Counted from the first letter of the stretch, positions 8,851 to 17,675 are shown. The stretch is 64,000 bases of DNA from Rhodoferax sp. BLA1 (GCF_013416775.1 NZ_SZVI01000012.1:186001-250000), one strand, 5' to 3'. Numbers and translations: made by a program. The notes: generated from the sequence alone by a model not told the origin.

Positions 8851-10149
8851 TCAATAACCCAGTCTTGTGGGCAGCCACAGCGCCACCGACGGGAAGATGA
8901 TCACCAGCAGCAACACACACAGCAGCGCCATCAACAGCCAGACCACCCAGCGCACGGTTTCTTCCATGCGCACCCCGGCGATGCGGCAGGTCACCATCAG
9001 GTTCACCGCAATCGGTGGGGTGAACTGGCCCAGTGCCACCATCAGTGTCAGCAGCACACCAAACCACACTGGGTCCCAGTGGTAGAAGTTCACGATGGGC
9101 AGCAACAGCGGCACAAAGATCAAAAAGATCGAGATCCCGTCCAGAAACATGCCCACGGCCACCAGCATCAGCATCAGCAGGGCCAGCACACCGTATTCGC
9201 CCAGCCCCGAGTTCACAATCGCCTGGGTGACCGGGTCAATGATGCCCAGGGTGGACAAAGAATAAGCAAAAATGCCCGCCAGCGACACCACCAGCAGGAT
9301 GATGGCGGACAGCTCGCCCGACTCTCGCAAGATCTCGAACAGGTCGCGCACTTTGATCGTGCGGTAAATCACCATGCCCACGAACAAGCCGTAAAACACC
9401 GCCACCACGGCCGCCTCGGTCGGGGTGAACCAGCCCGCACGCATGCCGCCCAAAATCAGCAGCGGCGCGGCCAGGCCCCAGGATGCCTCGCGCAGGCTGG
9501 CCCAGAACGGTGGGCGTGGCAACTGCGCCTCTTGCTGGCCCATGCCATGTTGGCGCGACAGCCAGACTGCCGGCACCATCAGCGCCAGCCCCACCAGCAG
9601 GCCGGGCACCATGCCTGCGGCAAAAATGGCGGGCACCGACACCCCCGGCACCAGCACCGAATACACGATGAACGCAATCGACGGCGGGATCAGGATGTCG
9701 ATGGCTGATGCCGCCCCCACCACACTGGCCGAGAACGCAGGCACGTACCCGGCGCGGGTCATGGCGGCAATCATCACCCCACCCACCGCCGCAGCGGTGG
9801 CCGGGCCAGATCCCGAAATACCGCCCATCAGCATGGCCACCGCAATCACCACCAGCGGCAACATGCCCGGGCCACGCCCGACGATGGCAATCGCAAAGTT
9901 GACCAGGCGCAGCGCCACACCTGAGCGGTCAAAAATCGCGCCCACCAGCACAAACATCGGAATCGCCAGCAGCGGGTATTTGCCCAGCCCGGCGTAAAAA
10001 TTCTGCGGCACCGCCAGCAGGCCAAACCACTGGGAATCCAAATTGGCCAGCGCAATCGCTGCCGCACCGGCCAGGCCCAGCGCCGCTCCAATCGGCACAC
10101 CCAGCAGCATCATGCCCAGAAACACCACAAACAACAGGGTGGCGATCAT
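8851..10149 (-). CDS. TRAP transporter large permease, DctM family
   Basis: Inner-membrane transport subunit of the TRAP system, driving solute uptake by the sodium or proton gradient. The 432-residue reading starts MIATLLFVVFLGMMLLGVP and has about twelve membrane segments; GLGKYPLLAIPMFVLVG and GGISGSGPATAAAVG are characteristic of DctM. The ATG overlaps the dctQ stop as ATGA, so the two are translationally coupled. A longer in-frame extension reads through dctQ and is not credible. Confidence 0.92.
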   Translation of the reverse strand: MIATLLFVVFLGMMLLGVPIGAALGLAGAAAIALANLDSQWFGLLAVPQNFYAGLGKYPLLAIPMFVLVGAIFDRSGVALRLVNFAIAIVGRGPGMLPLVVIAVAMLMGGISGSGPATAAAVGGVMIAAMTRAGYVPAFSASVVGAASAIDILIPPSIAFIVYSVLVPGVSVPAIFAAGMVPGLLVGLALMVPAVWLSRQHGMGQQEAQLPRPPFWASLREASWGLAAPLLILGGMRAGWFTPTEAAVVAVFYGLFVGMVIYRTIKVRDLFEILRESGELSAIILLVVSLAGIFAYSLSTLGIIDPVTQAIVNSGLGEYGVLALLMLMLVAVGMFLDGISIFLIFVPLLLPIVNFYHWDPVWFGVLLTLMVALGQFTPPIAVNLMVTCRIAGVRMEETVRWVVWLLMALLCVLLLVIIFPSVALWLPTRLGY

Positions 10150-10709
10150 GGCTGTTTGCCCCGGCGAATGAACAGGCCCAAGGCGCGCAGCGCAATGGCC
10201 AAGGAAAGCACCGGCAACCAGACCGTGTACCACCACTGCGGTACCCCAATGCCGGGCGAGGTTTCGCCGTATTGGAAGTCGTCGTACACCGTGCGCACAC
10301 TCAACACCGCCAGCAGCGTGAACAACACACACACCATCAGTGCGCCAAACCGTGCCAGCGCACGCTGGCGCGCCGGTGAGCCACTGTCGGCAAAAAACTC
10401 GATGCGGATCTGCCGGTTGCGCGCCACCGAGGCCGAGCCCGCCACCAGCGCCAGCACAATCATCAGGAACACCGAGAACTCCTCGGTCCAGGCAAAGGAC
10501 TCGTTGGTGAAGTAGCGCACCAGCACATTGCTGAAGGTGATCAGCGCCAGCAGCGCCATCACGATGACCGTGAGCCAGTCTTCGATCTTGAGCGGGACGC
10601 GGGTTTTTTCTTCCGGCTGGCTGGGGTCATGGACCTCAAGGGGCAGGTGGCTTGGCTCGTGGGGCAAGTGCATGGTCAAAAGGGGGTTGGTGCTCAAAGG
10701 CCCAGGCAT
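10146..10709 (-). CDS. TRAP transporter small permease, DctQ family
   Basis: Small membrane subunit that pairs with DctM. The 187-residue protein has four hydrophobic segments (about 46-66, 85-105, 124-144, 160-180) and the DctQ-type stretch FSNVLVRYF with FAWTEEFSVFLMI. Residues 1-40 are polar and cytoplasmic. A methionine at residue 13 is an alternative start, and neither start has a strong ribosome-binding site. It is first in the TRAP operon. The 173 bases upstream, before the pseudouridine synthase stop, hold no gene. Confidence 0.88.
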   Translation of the reverse strand: MPGPLSTNPLLTMHLPHEPSHLPLEVHDPSQPEEKTRVPLKIEDWLTVIVMALLALITFSNVLVRYFTNESFAWTEEFSVFLMIVLALVAGSASVARNRQIRIEFFADSGSPARQRALARFGALMVCVLFTLLAVLSVRTVYDDFQYGETSPGIGVPQWWYTVWLPVLSLAIALRALGLFIRRGKQP

Positions 10710-10882
10710 GACAACACCAGGCGTTCAGTGTGCGGGTTGGCCATGTCATGTCTGTTTTTTGAAGAGGTTCAGGGCGTTCTTGGGCTGTTGCCGTGTGCAA
10801 CAGTGCTGGCGCGAGACGGCAGAGGCCCCATTGGGCGGCCAGTCATGTCCGTCACATCACCCAGGTCCGGCACTTGCCGGGT

Positions 10883-11860
10883 TCAAAACTGCTCGTGTGG
10901 TGCCAGGTAACGCCATTGCCCAACGGGCAGGTTCCCCAGCATCACGCGGCCAATACGCACGCGTTTTAAACCAACCACTTTCAGGCCAACCTGCTCGCAC
11001 ATGCGCCGGATCTGGCGCTTTTTGCCCTCGGTCAGGACGAAGCGAAGCTGTTCTGGATTTTGCCACTCAACCAGCGCCGGTTTGAGTTTTTGGCCATCCA
11101 GACTCAGGCCATGGCGCAACAAGGCCAGTTTGGCTGCGGGAAACACCGACTGCACATCGGTGCTGATGGGGTCGTCATCGTCGATGCGGCTGAGTTGCTG
11201 AGTGGCGCCAGCTGCTTGCGGCGCGCGTGCAACCGGGCGCGCTGCGTAGGTGGCAGCGGCCGAGTTGGCAGCAGCGGTGTTCTCGACCCCGGTGTAGATC
11301 ACCCGCACCAGGTATTCCTTTTCCATGGTGGCGTCTTCACCAATCAGCTGGCGCGCCACCCGCCCGTCTTGGGTGAGCACCAAGAGGCCGGTGGAGTCGA
11401 TGTCGAGCCGCCCGGCGGGCACCAGGCTTTTGAGCTGGCTCGGGTGGAAGAAAAAGCGGGCGTTGTCATCAACCCAGCGGTTTTGCGGCTGCACCAGGGT
11501 GATAGCGGGTTGGTGGCCGTCTTCGGCCTGGCCACTCACCAGACCCAGCGGTTTGTTGATCAGCACCGTGACCTGTTTGGCTTGTGCGCCTTTGGCCTGT
11601 TTGTCGATTTCGATCTTGACGTCGGGACTGACCTGCATGCCCATCTCGGCCACCTGGCCGTTGACCTTGACCCAGCCTTTGCTGATCCAGTCATCGGCCT
11701 CACGGCGTGATGCCAGGCCGAGTTCGGCCATGCGTTTGTTCAGCCGCAAGGTGCCGTTGGCACCAAAAGCTGCGGTGTTGTTTTGCCCGGCAGGAATAGG
11801 CGCCTTGGGGGCAGGGGGGGCGGCACGGCGGAACACGGGGGGCTGTTGAGGTGTGGTCAT
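10883..11860 (-). CDS. rluF: rRNA pseudouridine synthase, RluF/RsuA family
   Basis: Isomerises uridine to pseudouridine in ribosomal RNA. Within 325 residues there is an S4 RNA-binding domain (about 38-85, with LGLASRREADDWI), then the catalytic domain with LINKPLGLVSG, the catalytic motif GRLDIDSTGLLVL (D153), and the C-terminal TEGKKRQIRRMCEQVGLKVVGLKRVRIG. The first 35 residues are alanine- and proline-rich and disordered. A low-complexity alanine-rich insert near residue 205-235 sits between catalytic motifs. RluF (23S rRNA) is the closest class by motif; RluB or RsuA are alternatives. Confidence 0.8.
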   Translation of the reverse strand: MTTPQQPPVFRRAAPPAPKAPIPAGQNNTAAFGANGTLRLNKRMAELGLASRREADDWISKGWVKVNGQVAEMGMQVSPDVKIEIDKQAKGAQAKQVTVLINKPLGLVSGQAEDGHQPAITLVQPQNRWVDDNARFFFHPSQLKSLVPAGRLDIDSTGLLVLTQDGRVARQLIGEDATMEKEYLVRVIYTGVENTAAANSAAATYAARPVARAPQAAGATQQLSRIDDDDPISTDVQSVFPAAKLALLRHGLSLDGQKLKPALVEWQNPEQLRFVLTEGKKRQIRRMCEQVGLKVVGLKRVRIGRVMLGNLPVGQWRYLAPHEQF

Positions 11861-11868
11861 GGTATGAA

Positions 11869-11922
11869 ATGTGTAGCTATGAATGCTTGTTATATAAGGG
11901 CTTGAGGCGTATTTGTCTTGTA
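11869..11922 (+). repeat. Interspersed repeat A copy
   Basis: GTGTAGCTATGAATGCTTG followed by TATAAGGGCTTGAGGCGTATTTG, a diverged copy of repeat A. It fills the gap between the RES toxin stop and the pseudouridine synthase start, and could end the toxin-antitoxin transcript. Confidence 0.6.
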
Positions 11923-11930
11923 AACAAGGG

Positions 11931-12404
11931 TTAGCTGCGTAGCAGCCGTCTATCTGTCTCCAGCGGCTCTGGCGGGCCGATGGTGATGCGCTGGAAATCC
12001 GGATGCAGCGGGTTGATCAAAAAATTGCTCTCGGCGGGTACCACCGCACTGGGCACCACCAGCACCGCGCTGCGCAGCTCACGCAGCCACTGCGCACCGA
12101 TGGACTGTAAGGCCACGCGGGCGTTGGGTGTGCGCCAGTCAGGCGGCAGGTCGGCTGGCAACAGGGTGTGGATGGAGACATGGGTCGGTAGGTGCGCCGG
12201 GATCAGCACATAGTGGGCGCGTAACGGGTCGTCTTGCACCAACATCTCCAGCAGCGCCAGCGAGCGGCTCTGGGCGGTGTAGACAACCGACTGCCCGAGC
12301 CGGTTCCAGCGACCGCCAAACAGGCGAGCACCTTCCCCCGAAAACGCACCGTCGACAAATCGCCGTGTGGTGATGCGCCAGACCGTCTGCCCGATTTCCA
12401 GCAT
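11931..12404 (-). CDS. RES-domain toxin
   Basis: Toxin of a RES-Xre type II toxin-antitoxin pair; RES proteins studied elsewhere deplete cellular NAD+. The 157-residue protein spans the RES domain: VWRITTRRF, then GARLFGGRWNRLGQSVVYTA with the conserved arginine region, SLALLEML with the conserved glutamate, and a serine-containing C-terminal stretch (PAESNFLINPLHPDF). Its ATG overlaps the antitoxin stop as ATGA, the usual antitoxin-first coupled order. Confidence 0.88.
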   Translation of the reverse strand: MLEIGQTVWRITTRRFVDGAFSGEGARLFGGRWNRLGQSVVYTAQSRSLALLEMLVQDDPLRAHYVLIPAHLPTHVSIHTLLPADLPPDWRTPNARVALQSIGAQWLRELRSAVLVVPSAVVPAESNFLINPLHPDFQRITIGPPEPLETDRRLLRS

Positions 12405-12850
12405 CAGGCAAACACACCGTGTTCAATGCGGCCCAGCGCGCTCAGCACGGCGGCCGAGCCTGGCTCGGTATCCAGCAGCGCCAGCGGGGTGCTGCCAGAC
12501 AGCGAGGCATTCGGGCTTTTTAACCAGTCCAGCGCGGCGCGTTGGTCCTCAAACACCTCCACCGACCGCTGCACCACCTGCGCCAGGCGCACCAGCTTGC
12601 CTGACTCGTCCCGGCTCAGCACACCTTCCTTCTTGCGCCGTGCCAGCGTGCGCTCCGGAATGTCCAGCGCACGAGCGAGTTCGGCCTGGCCAATGCCGAC
12701 CACACGCAGCGCAGCGTCCACCGCGCTGGCCGGAATGCCCTGGCGCACTAGGCCCACCCACTCCAGCACCGACTGCGGCAGCCCGCGCAGCACCGGCTCA
12801 CCGCCCAGCACCGTGGCGGCAGACAGGTTAGTCAAACTTGCAACCCCCAT
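12404..12850 (-). CDS. Xre/MbcA/ParS-type antitoxin
   Basis: Antitoxin partner and likely autorepressor of the RES toxin. The 148-residue reading has a helix-turn-helix (GQAELARALDIPERTLARRKK) and a C-terminal DUF2384-type toxin-binding domain (ALDWLKSPNASLSG to the end). I chose the internal ATG because GGAGAG lies five bases before it. The upstream in-frame ATG sits inside the palindromic operator and has no ribosome-binding site. The dimer probably covers the operator and shuts the pair off. Confidence 0.85.
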   Translation of the reverse strand: MGVASLTNLSAATVLGGEPVLRGLPQSVLEWVGLVRQGIPASAVDAALRVVGIGQAELARALDIPERTLARRKKEGVLSRDESGKLVRLAQVVQRSVEVFEDQRAALDWLKSPNASLSGSTPLALLDTEPGSAAVLSALGRIEHGVFA

Positions 12851-12867
12851 GACATCTCTCCAAAAAT

Positions 12868-12911
12868 TGCCATATGGCATTGATTGTATGCAAATATGGC
12901 AGATTTGACAG
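12868..12911 (-). promoter_or_regulatory. Promoter and operator of the toxin-antitoxin pair
   Basis: On the minus strand CTGTCA (12906-12911) and TACAAT (12883-12888) are separated by 17 bases and match a sigma-70 promoter. The perfect palindrome TGCCATATGGCA (12868-12879) covers the expected transcription start. A further half-site ATATGGCA (12894-12901) lies between the promoter boxes. This arrangement suits repression by the antitoxin. Confidence 0.6.
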
Positions 12912-12916
12912 GTTCA

Positions 12917-13624
12917 TCAGAACATCCCGCTGCGCAGCGCCTGCAGGTTCACCACCCGCAGGCCGCCGTATTCAACGGCAATGGCGCCCTCGGCGGCCAG
13001 GGTGGTCAGGGCCTGGTTGACACGCTGGCGCGACAGGCCGACCAGGTAGGCCAGCTCTTGCTGGGTGATGCGCAGCACCGTGCCCAGGCCCGGGTAGAGC
13101 ACCGGGTTGAACAGCGCGGCCAGGCTGCGCGCCACGCGGATGTTGGGGTTGCTCATGCGGTCGATCTCGCGCGCGGCAATGAACTGGCCCAGGCGCTCGT
13201 TGAGCTGTTTCATGACAAAGCGGTTGAAGCCGAGCGAGTGGTCCAGCAGCCAGTGGAAGGTGTCCACATGCAGGCCGGCCACCAGGCTTTTGCGCAGCGC
13301 CTGGATGTTGTAGCGGTAGGCCTCGCGTTTGAGGGCGGTGCCCTCACCAAACCAGCCGCCGGGTGGCACGCCGGTGAAAGTCATGGTCTGGCCGTCGATG
13401 TTGTCGGCGCTCATTTTCAAGAGGCCATCGACCAGGCCAAACCAGTAGGTCACCGGGCGCCCGGTGCGGCAGATGAGTTCACCGGCCAGGGTCTCGGCGA
13501 TCTTGAGGTCCTGCACCGCACGTTCACGCTCCTCGGGCAGCAGCAGCTTAAGCCAGGGGATCACCTCTAGCTCGGAGGCGGTCAGGGGGCGGCGGCGTTG
13601 CAGCAGTGGGGCATCAGCGGTCAT
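12917..13624 (-). CDS. Crp/Fnr family transcriptional regulator
   Basis: DNA-binding regulator with an N-terminal cyclic-nucleotide-type sensor barrel (about 30-130, including GGWFGEGTALKREAYRYN) and a C-terminal winged helix (RITQQELAYLVGLSRQRVNQAL). There is no FNR-style cysteine cluster. The reading shown is 235 residues from an ATG; an in-frame GTG twenty codons upstream is the alternative, and neither start has a clear ribosome-binding site. The gene is divergent from the acyl-CoA synthetase/liv operon, and a perfect palindrome lies between them, so it very likely controls that operon and itself. The effector is unknown; an acyl-CoA or cyclic nucleotide is possible. Confidence 0.85.
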   Translation of the reverse strand: MTADAPLLQRRRPLTASELEVIPWLKLLLPEERERAVQDLKIAETLAGELICRTGRPVTYWFGLVDGLLKMSADNIDGQTMTFTGVPPGGWFGEGTALKREAYRYNIQALRKSLVAGLHVDTFHWLLDHSLGFNRFVMKQLNERLGQFIAAREIDRMSNPNIRVARSLAALFNPVLYPGLGTVLRITQQELAYLVGLSRQRVNQALTTLAAEGAIAVEYGGLRVVNLQALRSGMF

Positions 13625-13703
13625 AAACGATCTGTGTGGGTGACAAGGCGGTGTCTGCGGGGGCCGTTTGAACAGGGAAAACACCTATCGGTAAAACGCT
13701 GAA

Positions 13704-13721
13704 TTGTCGTCCAAACGACAA
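13704..13721. promoter_or_regulatory. Palindromic operator for the Crp-type regulator
   Basis: TTGTCGT-CCAA-ACGACAA is a perfect inverted repeat with seven-base arms, the size and spacing used by Crp/Fnr proteins. It lies in the divergent gap. Downstream, TATCAT (13742-13747) matches a -10 box in five of six bases with no good -35. If transcription starts about seven bases after it, the palindrome is centred near -41.5, the classical class II activator position. Confidence 0.65.
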
Positions 13722-13818
13722 ACAAGCGTCAAAGTGAGTCCTATCATTACAGCCAATGCAGCCTGCCCCCGGCGCTCACGGGCAGAGCCAAAAAAGGCCA
13801 TAGAGACAAGGTACCGAG

Positions 13819-15765
13819 ATGCAAACGACGTTCCCTCAACTGTTGCTCAAACACGCCAGCCTGCGGCCCTCTGATACCGCCATGCGCGAGAAGGAGTACG
13901 GCATCTGGCAGGCCACCAGCTGGGCCGACATGGCGCAACTGGTCGAACACCTGGCGTGTGGCCTGCACCAGGCGGGCTTGCGCCAGCACCAGCACATGAT
14001 CGTGATCGGCGCCAACCGCCCGCGCCTGTACGCCACCATGCTGGCGGTGCAGTCGCTCGGTGCGGTGCCGATTGCGCTGTACCAGGACGCGGCGGCGATG
14101 GAGTGTGTGTTCCCGATCAACAACGCCGAGGTGAGTTTTGCTTTTGCCGAAGACCAGGAGCAAGTTGACAAGCTGCTGGAGATCCGCGAGCACTGCCCGC
14201 AGCTCCAACACCTCTGGTATGACGACCCGCGTGGCCTGCGCAATTACGACGAACCGGGCCTGGCCGCGCTCGATGAGCTGATTGCGGCTGGCAAAGCCTT
14301 TGCGGCCATCCACACCGATTTTTTCAAGAGTGAAGTGGCCAAGGTCCGGCCCAACGATGTGGCGGCGATGTTTTTCACCAGCGGCACCACCGGCAACCCC
14401 AAGGGTGTGGTGCACACCCACGACACCTTGCTGAACCGGGCACGCGCCGGGGCCGACTTTGACAAACTGACCCACCACGAAGACGTGTTGGCCTACCTGC
14501 CACCGGCCTGGATCGGGCAAAACATCTTCAGCTACGCCCAGTGGCTCAGTTGCGGTTATGTGGTGAACTGCCCCGAGTCGGCTGCCACGGTGACGATTGA
14601 CCTCAAAGAAATTGGTCCGACCTATTACTTTGCGCCACCGCGTGTGTTTGAAGGCCTGCTCACCAGCGTGATGATCCGCATGGAAGACGCGGGTGCCTTC
14701 AAACGCAAGATGTTCCAGTTTTTCATGGATTTGGCCAAACGCGTCGGGCCGACGCTGATGGACGGCAAATCGGTGGGTGCGGGCGACCGGCTGCTCTACG
14801 CGCTGGGTGATGTGCTGGTGTATGGCCCCTTGCGCAACAACCTGGGTTTCAGCCGGGTGCGCGTCGCCTACACCGCAGGTGAGGCGATTGGGCCGGATCT
14901 GTTCAGCTTTTACCGCTCGATTGGCATCAACCTCAAGCAGCTCTACGGCTCCACCGAAACTGCCGTGTTTGTCTGCCTGCAGCCCGACCACGAGGCGCGC
15001 GCCGACACCGTGGGTGTGCCGTGTGCCGGGGTCGAGATCAAGGTGGCCGACAACGGCGAGATTCTGGTCAAGTCGCCAGGCTTGCTCAAAGGTTATTTCA
15101 AAAACCCCGAAGCCACGGCCGAGGTGTTGACCCCGGACGGCTGGTACCACACCAGCGACGCCGGGTTTCTGGACGCTCACGGCCACCTCAAGATCATCGA
15201 CCGGGTCAAGGACGTGGGCCGCATCCAGGGCGGCGTCAACGACGGCGCGATGTTTGCGCCCAAGTACGTCGAAAACAAGCTCAAGTTCTTTCAGCACATC
15301 AAAGAAGTGGTGGCCTATGGCGACGGACGCGACAAGGTCTGCGTCATGATCAACATCGACTTTGATGCGGTGGGCAACTGGGCCGAGCGGCGCAACCTGC
15401 CCTACGCCGGTTACACCGACCTGGCGCAAAAGCCCGAGGTCTACCAGCTGGTCAAGGAGTGTGTGGAGAAGGTCAACGCCGATTTGAGTGTGGACGCCCT
15501 GCTGGCGGGCAGCCAGGTCAGCCGTTTCCTGGTCTTGCACAAGGAGCTCGACGCCGACGACGGTGAGCTGACCCGCACCAACAAGGTCCGCCGGGGCTTC
15601 ATTGCCGAGAAATACGACGTGTTGATCGACGCGCTCTACGGCGGCAAAACCAGCCAGTTCATTGAAACCCAGGTCAAGTTTGAAGACGGCCGCACCGGCA
15701 AGGTCAGCGCCACCTTACGCATCGACGATGCCAAGACCTTTGCCCCCGTCAAGGCTGCGGCCTGA
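13819..15765 (+). CDS. AMP-dependent acyl-CoA synthetase
   Basis: Activates a carboxylic acid to its CoA thioester through an acyl-adenylate. The 648-residue protein has the ANL-family P-loop FFTSGTTGNPKGVVHTH (about 184-200), the adenine-binding GSTETAVF (about 377), the hinge region GWYHTSDAGFLDAHGHLKIIDR, and a long C-terminal domain typical of the FadD15/long-chain group. AAGG lies seven bases before the ATG. It is the first gene of the operon that continues with livGHM, a binding protein, livF and a second ligase, so substrate uptake and CoA activation look coupled. Chain length or aromatic specificity cannot be read. Confidence 0.9.
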   Translation: MQTTFPQLLLKHASLRPSDTAMREKEYGIWQATSWADMAQLVEHLACGLHQAGLRQHQHMIVIGANRPRLYATMLAVQSLGAVPIALYQDAAAMECVFPINNAEVSFAFAEDQEQVDKLLEIREHCPQLQHLWYDDPRGLRNYDEPGLAALDELIAAGKAFAAIHTDFFKSEVAKVRPNDVAAMFFTSGTTGNPKGVVHTHDTLLNRARAGADFDKLTHHEDVLAYLPPAWIGQNIFSYAQWLSCGYVVNCPESAATVTIDLKEIGPTYYFAPPRVFEGLLTSVMIRMEDAGAFKRKMFQFFMDLAKRVGPTLMDGKSVGAGDRLLYALGDVLVYGPLRNNLGFSRVRVAYTAGEAIGPDLFSFYRSIGINLKQLYGSTETAVFVCLQPDHEARADTVGVPCAGVEIKVADNGEILVKSPGLLKGYFKNPEATAEVLTPDGWYHTSDAGFLDAHGHLKIIDRVKDVGRIQGGVNDGAMFAPKYVENKLKFFQHIKEVVAYGDGRDKVCVMINIDFDAVGNWAERRNLPYAGYTDLAQKPEVYQLVKECVEKVNADLSVDALLAGSQVSRFLVLHKELDADDGELTRTNKVRRGFIAEKYDVLIDALYGGKTSQFIETQVKFEDGRTGKVSATLRIDDAKTFAPVKAAA

Positions 15766-15797
15766 GCCGCTGGCCTCACCCGACATAAAGCTAACCT

Positions 15798-16583
15798 ATG
15801 GCAAGCAAACACATCGGCGACGTCATTCTGGACGTCAAGAACATCTCTCTGAGTTTTGGTGGTGTCAAGGCGCTGACCGACATCAGCTTCAACGTGCGCG
15901 AGCATGAGGTGCGCGCGATCATCGGCCCCAATGGTGCGGGTAAAAGTTCGATGCTCAACTGCGTCAACGGCGTTTACCGCCCTCAGCAGGGTGCGATCAC
16001 GTTCAGAGGCCAGACCTTCAGCCACATGGACAGCTACCAGGTGGCCAGCATGGGCATCGGGCGCACCTTCCAGAACCTGGCGCTGTTCAAGGGCATGAGT
16101 GTGATCGACAACATCATGACCGGGCGCAACCTCAAGATCAAAAGCAATTTGTTCCTGCAGGCGCTGCGCATCGGCCCGGCCCAGCGCGAAGAGGAAAAAC
16201 ACCGCGAGTTTGTCGAACACATCATCGACTTTCTCGAAATCCAGGCGTTCCGCAAAACCCCGGTCGGCCAGCTGCCCTACGGCCTGCAAAAACGCGTCGA
16301 TCTGGGCCGCGCGCTGGCGATGGAGCCGCAACTGCTGCTGCTGGACGAACCCATGGCCGGCATGAACGTCGAGGAAAAGCAGGACATGAGCCGTTTTGTG
16401 CTCGACGTGAACGAGGAGTTCGGCACCACCATCGTGCTGATCGAACACGACATGGGTGTGGTGATGGACATCAGCGACCGCGTGGTGGTGCTGGACTACG
16501 GCAAGAAGATCGGCGACGGCACGCCGGATGAAGTGCGCAGCAATGAAGAGGTCATCAGCGCTTATTTGGGTACCGGGCATTAA
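15798..16583 (+). CDS. livG: Branched-chain/aromatic ABC transporter ATPase LivG
   Basis: Cytoplasmic ATPase of a HAAT-type ABC importer. In 261 residues: Walker A GPNGAGKS (about 43-50), the Q-loop and a LivG-type long helical insert, the signature region LPYGLQKRVDLGRAL, Walker B LLLLDEP with AGMN following, and the switch histidine in LIEHDMG. It follows the acyl-CoA synthetase by 32 bases. It pairs with LivF and feeds the LivH-LivM channel. The substrate may be the acid activated by the flanking ligases rather than an amino acid. Confidence 0.92.
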   Translation: MASKHIGDVILDVKNISLSFGGVKALTDISFNVREHEVRAIIGPNGAGKSSMLNCVNGVYRPQQGAITFRGQTFSHMDSYQVASMGIGRTFQNLALFKGMSVIDNIMTGRNLKIKSNLFLQALRIGPAQREEEKHREFVEHIIDFLEIQAFRKTPVGQLPYGLQKRVDLGRALAMEPQLLLLDEPMAGMNVEEKQDMSRFVLDVNEEFGTTIVLIEHDMGVVMDISDRVVVLDYGKKIGDGTPDEVRSNEEVISAYLGTGH

Positions 16584-16640
16584 CCATGCAGCACACAAAC
16601 ACGGAAGCAAATATGAAGCCTATGCGCCACCACCACACGA

Positions 16641-16738
16641 AGCCAGAGATGCCGTGGAACCGGCTTCGCCGGGCCACTGGCATCGCCCCCTTGAGGGGGG
16701 AGGCGGCTACGCGAAGCGAGCACGCAACGGGGGGGAGC
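16641..16738 (-). repeat. Interspersed repeat B copy (liv operon)
   Basis: About 98 bases matching the complement of the copies after the binding-protein gene and after livF. Shared blocks are CCGTGGAACCGGCTT, GCCGGGCCACTGG and GCGGCTACGCGAAG, plus a C-run/G-run stem. Its right end supplies GGGGGAG, eight bases before the livH ATG, so the repeat appears to provide the livH ribosome-binding site. Confidence 0.75.
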
Positions 16739-16745
16739 TAGGACC

Positions 16746-17675
16746 ATGGCATTTTTTCTTGAAACTCTTTTGGGTGGCCTGATGGCCGGCATGTTGTATT
16801 CGCTGGTCGCATTGGGTTTTGTATTGATCTACAAGGCCTCGGGCGTTTTCAACTTTGCGCAGGGCGCGATGGTGTTATTTGCCGCGCTGGCGATGGCACG
16901 TTTTTCGGAGTGGGCCGGGGTCTGGTTGGGTGGCGATCAGCTGTTTCTGGCCAACCTGATCGGGTTTGTCGGTGCGGGTGGGGTGATGTTTATCGTGGCC
17001 TGGTTGATCGAGCGGCTGGCCTTGCGCCATCTGGTGAACCAGGAAGGCACCACGCTGCTGATGGCCACGCTGGGCATCGCTTACTTTCTCGAAGGCCTGG
17101 GCCAGACCCTGTTTGGCGGCAGCATCTACAAGATCGACATCGGCATGCCCAAAGACCCGGTGTTCTGGCTGGAGTCGGTGTTTCAGGGCGGCATCCTGAT
17201 CAACAAGGAAGACCTCTACGCCGCGCTGATTGCCGCCGTGCTGGTGGCCGCACTGAGCCTGTTTTTCCAAAAAACCGTGACTGGCCGGGCCTTGCGCGCG
17301 GTGGCCGATGACCACCAGGCCGCGCAGAGCATTGGCATTCCGCTCAATCACATTTGGGTCATTGTCTGGTGTGTGGCCGGGGTGGTGGCGCTGGTGGCCG
17401 GGATGATCTGGGGCAGCAAGCTGGGCGTGCAATTCTCATTGGCCACGGTGGCACTGCGCGCCTTGCCGGTGGTGATTCTGGGCGGCTTGACCTCGGTGCC
17501 GGGCGCCATCATCGGCGGTTTGATCATTGGTGTGGGTGAGAAGTTGTCCGAGGTGTATCTGGGTCCGTATGTGGGCGGTGGCATCGAGATCTGGTTTGCC
17601 TACGTGCTGGCGCTGGGCTTTTTGCTGATCCGCCCGCAGGGCTTGTTTGGTGAAAAGATCATTGACCGGGTCTAA
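16746..17675 (+). CDS. livH: Branched-chain/aromatic ABC transporter permease LivH
   Basis: Integral membrane half of the importer channel, 309 residues with about eight hydrophobic segments. Family stretches include GLMAGMLYSLVALGFVLIYK at the start, FNFAQGAMVLF, and GRALRAVADDHQAAQSIGI, the cytoplasmic loop contacted by the ATPase. It is separated from livG by a 162-base gap filled mostly by repeat B, and from livM by a repeat A copy, so the operon has been loosened by repeats without losing gene order. Confidence 0.92.
   Translation: MAFFLETLLGGLMAGMLYSLVALGFVLIYKASGVFNFAQGAMVLFAALAMARFSEWAGVWLGGDQLFLANLIGFVGAGGVMFIVAWLIERLALRHLVNQEGTTLLMATLGIAYFLEGLGQTLFGGSIYKIDIGMPKDPVFWLESVFQGGILINKEDLYAALIAAVLVAALSLFFQKTVTGRALRAVADDHQAAQSIGIPLNHIWVIVWCVAGVVALVAGMIWGSKLGVQFSLATVALRALPVVILGGLTSVPGAIIGGLIIGVGEKLSEVYLGPYVGGGIEIWFAYVLALGFLLIRPQGLFGEKIIDRV

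Noticed and set aside
10785..10803. Perfect seven-base stem CTGTTGC/GCAACAG in the gap between the pseudouridine synthase and dctQ
   Set aside because: No T-run on either strand and no clear link to a start site; likely chance in GC-rich DNA.
13747..15540. Antisense open frame of 597 codons opposite the acyl-CoA synthetase
   Set aside because: Its product is a histidine/valine-rich shadow of the GC-rich codon pattern with no recognisable domain, while the opposite strand encodes a complete ligase with all motifs.
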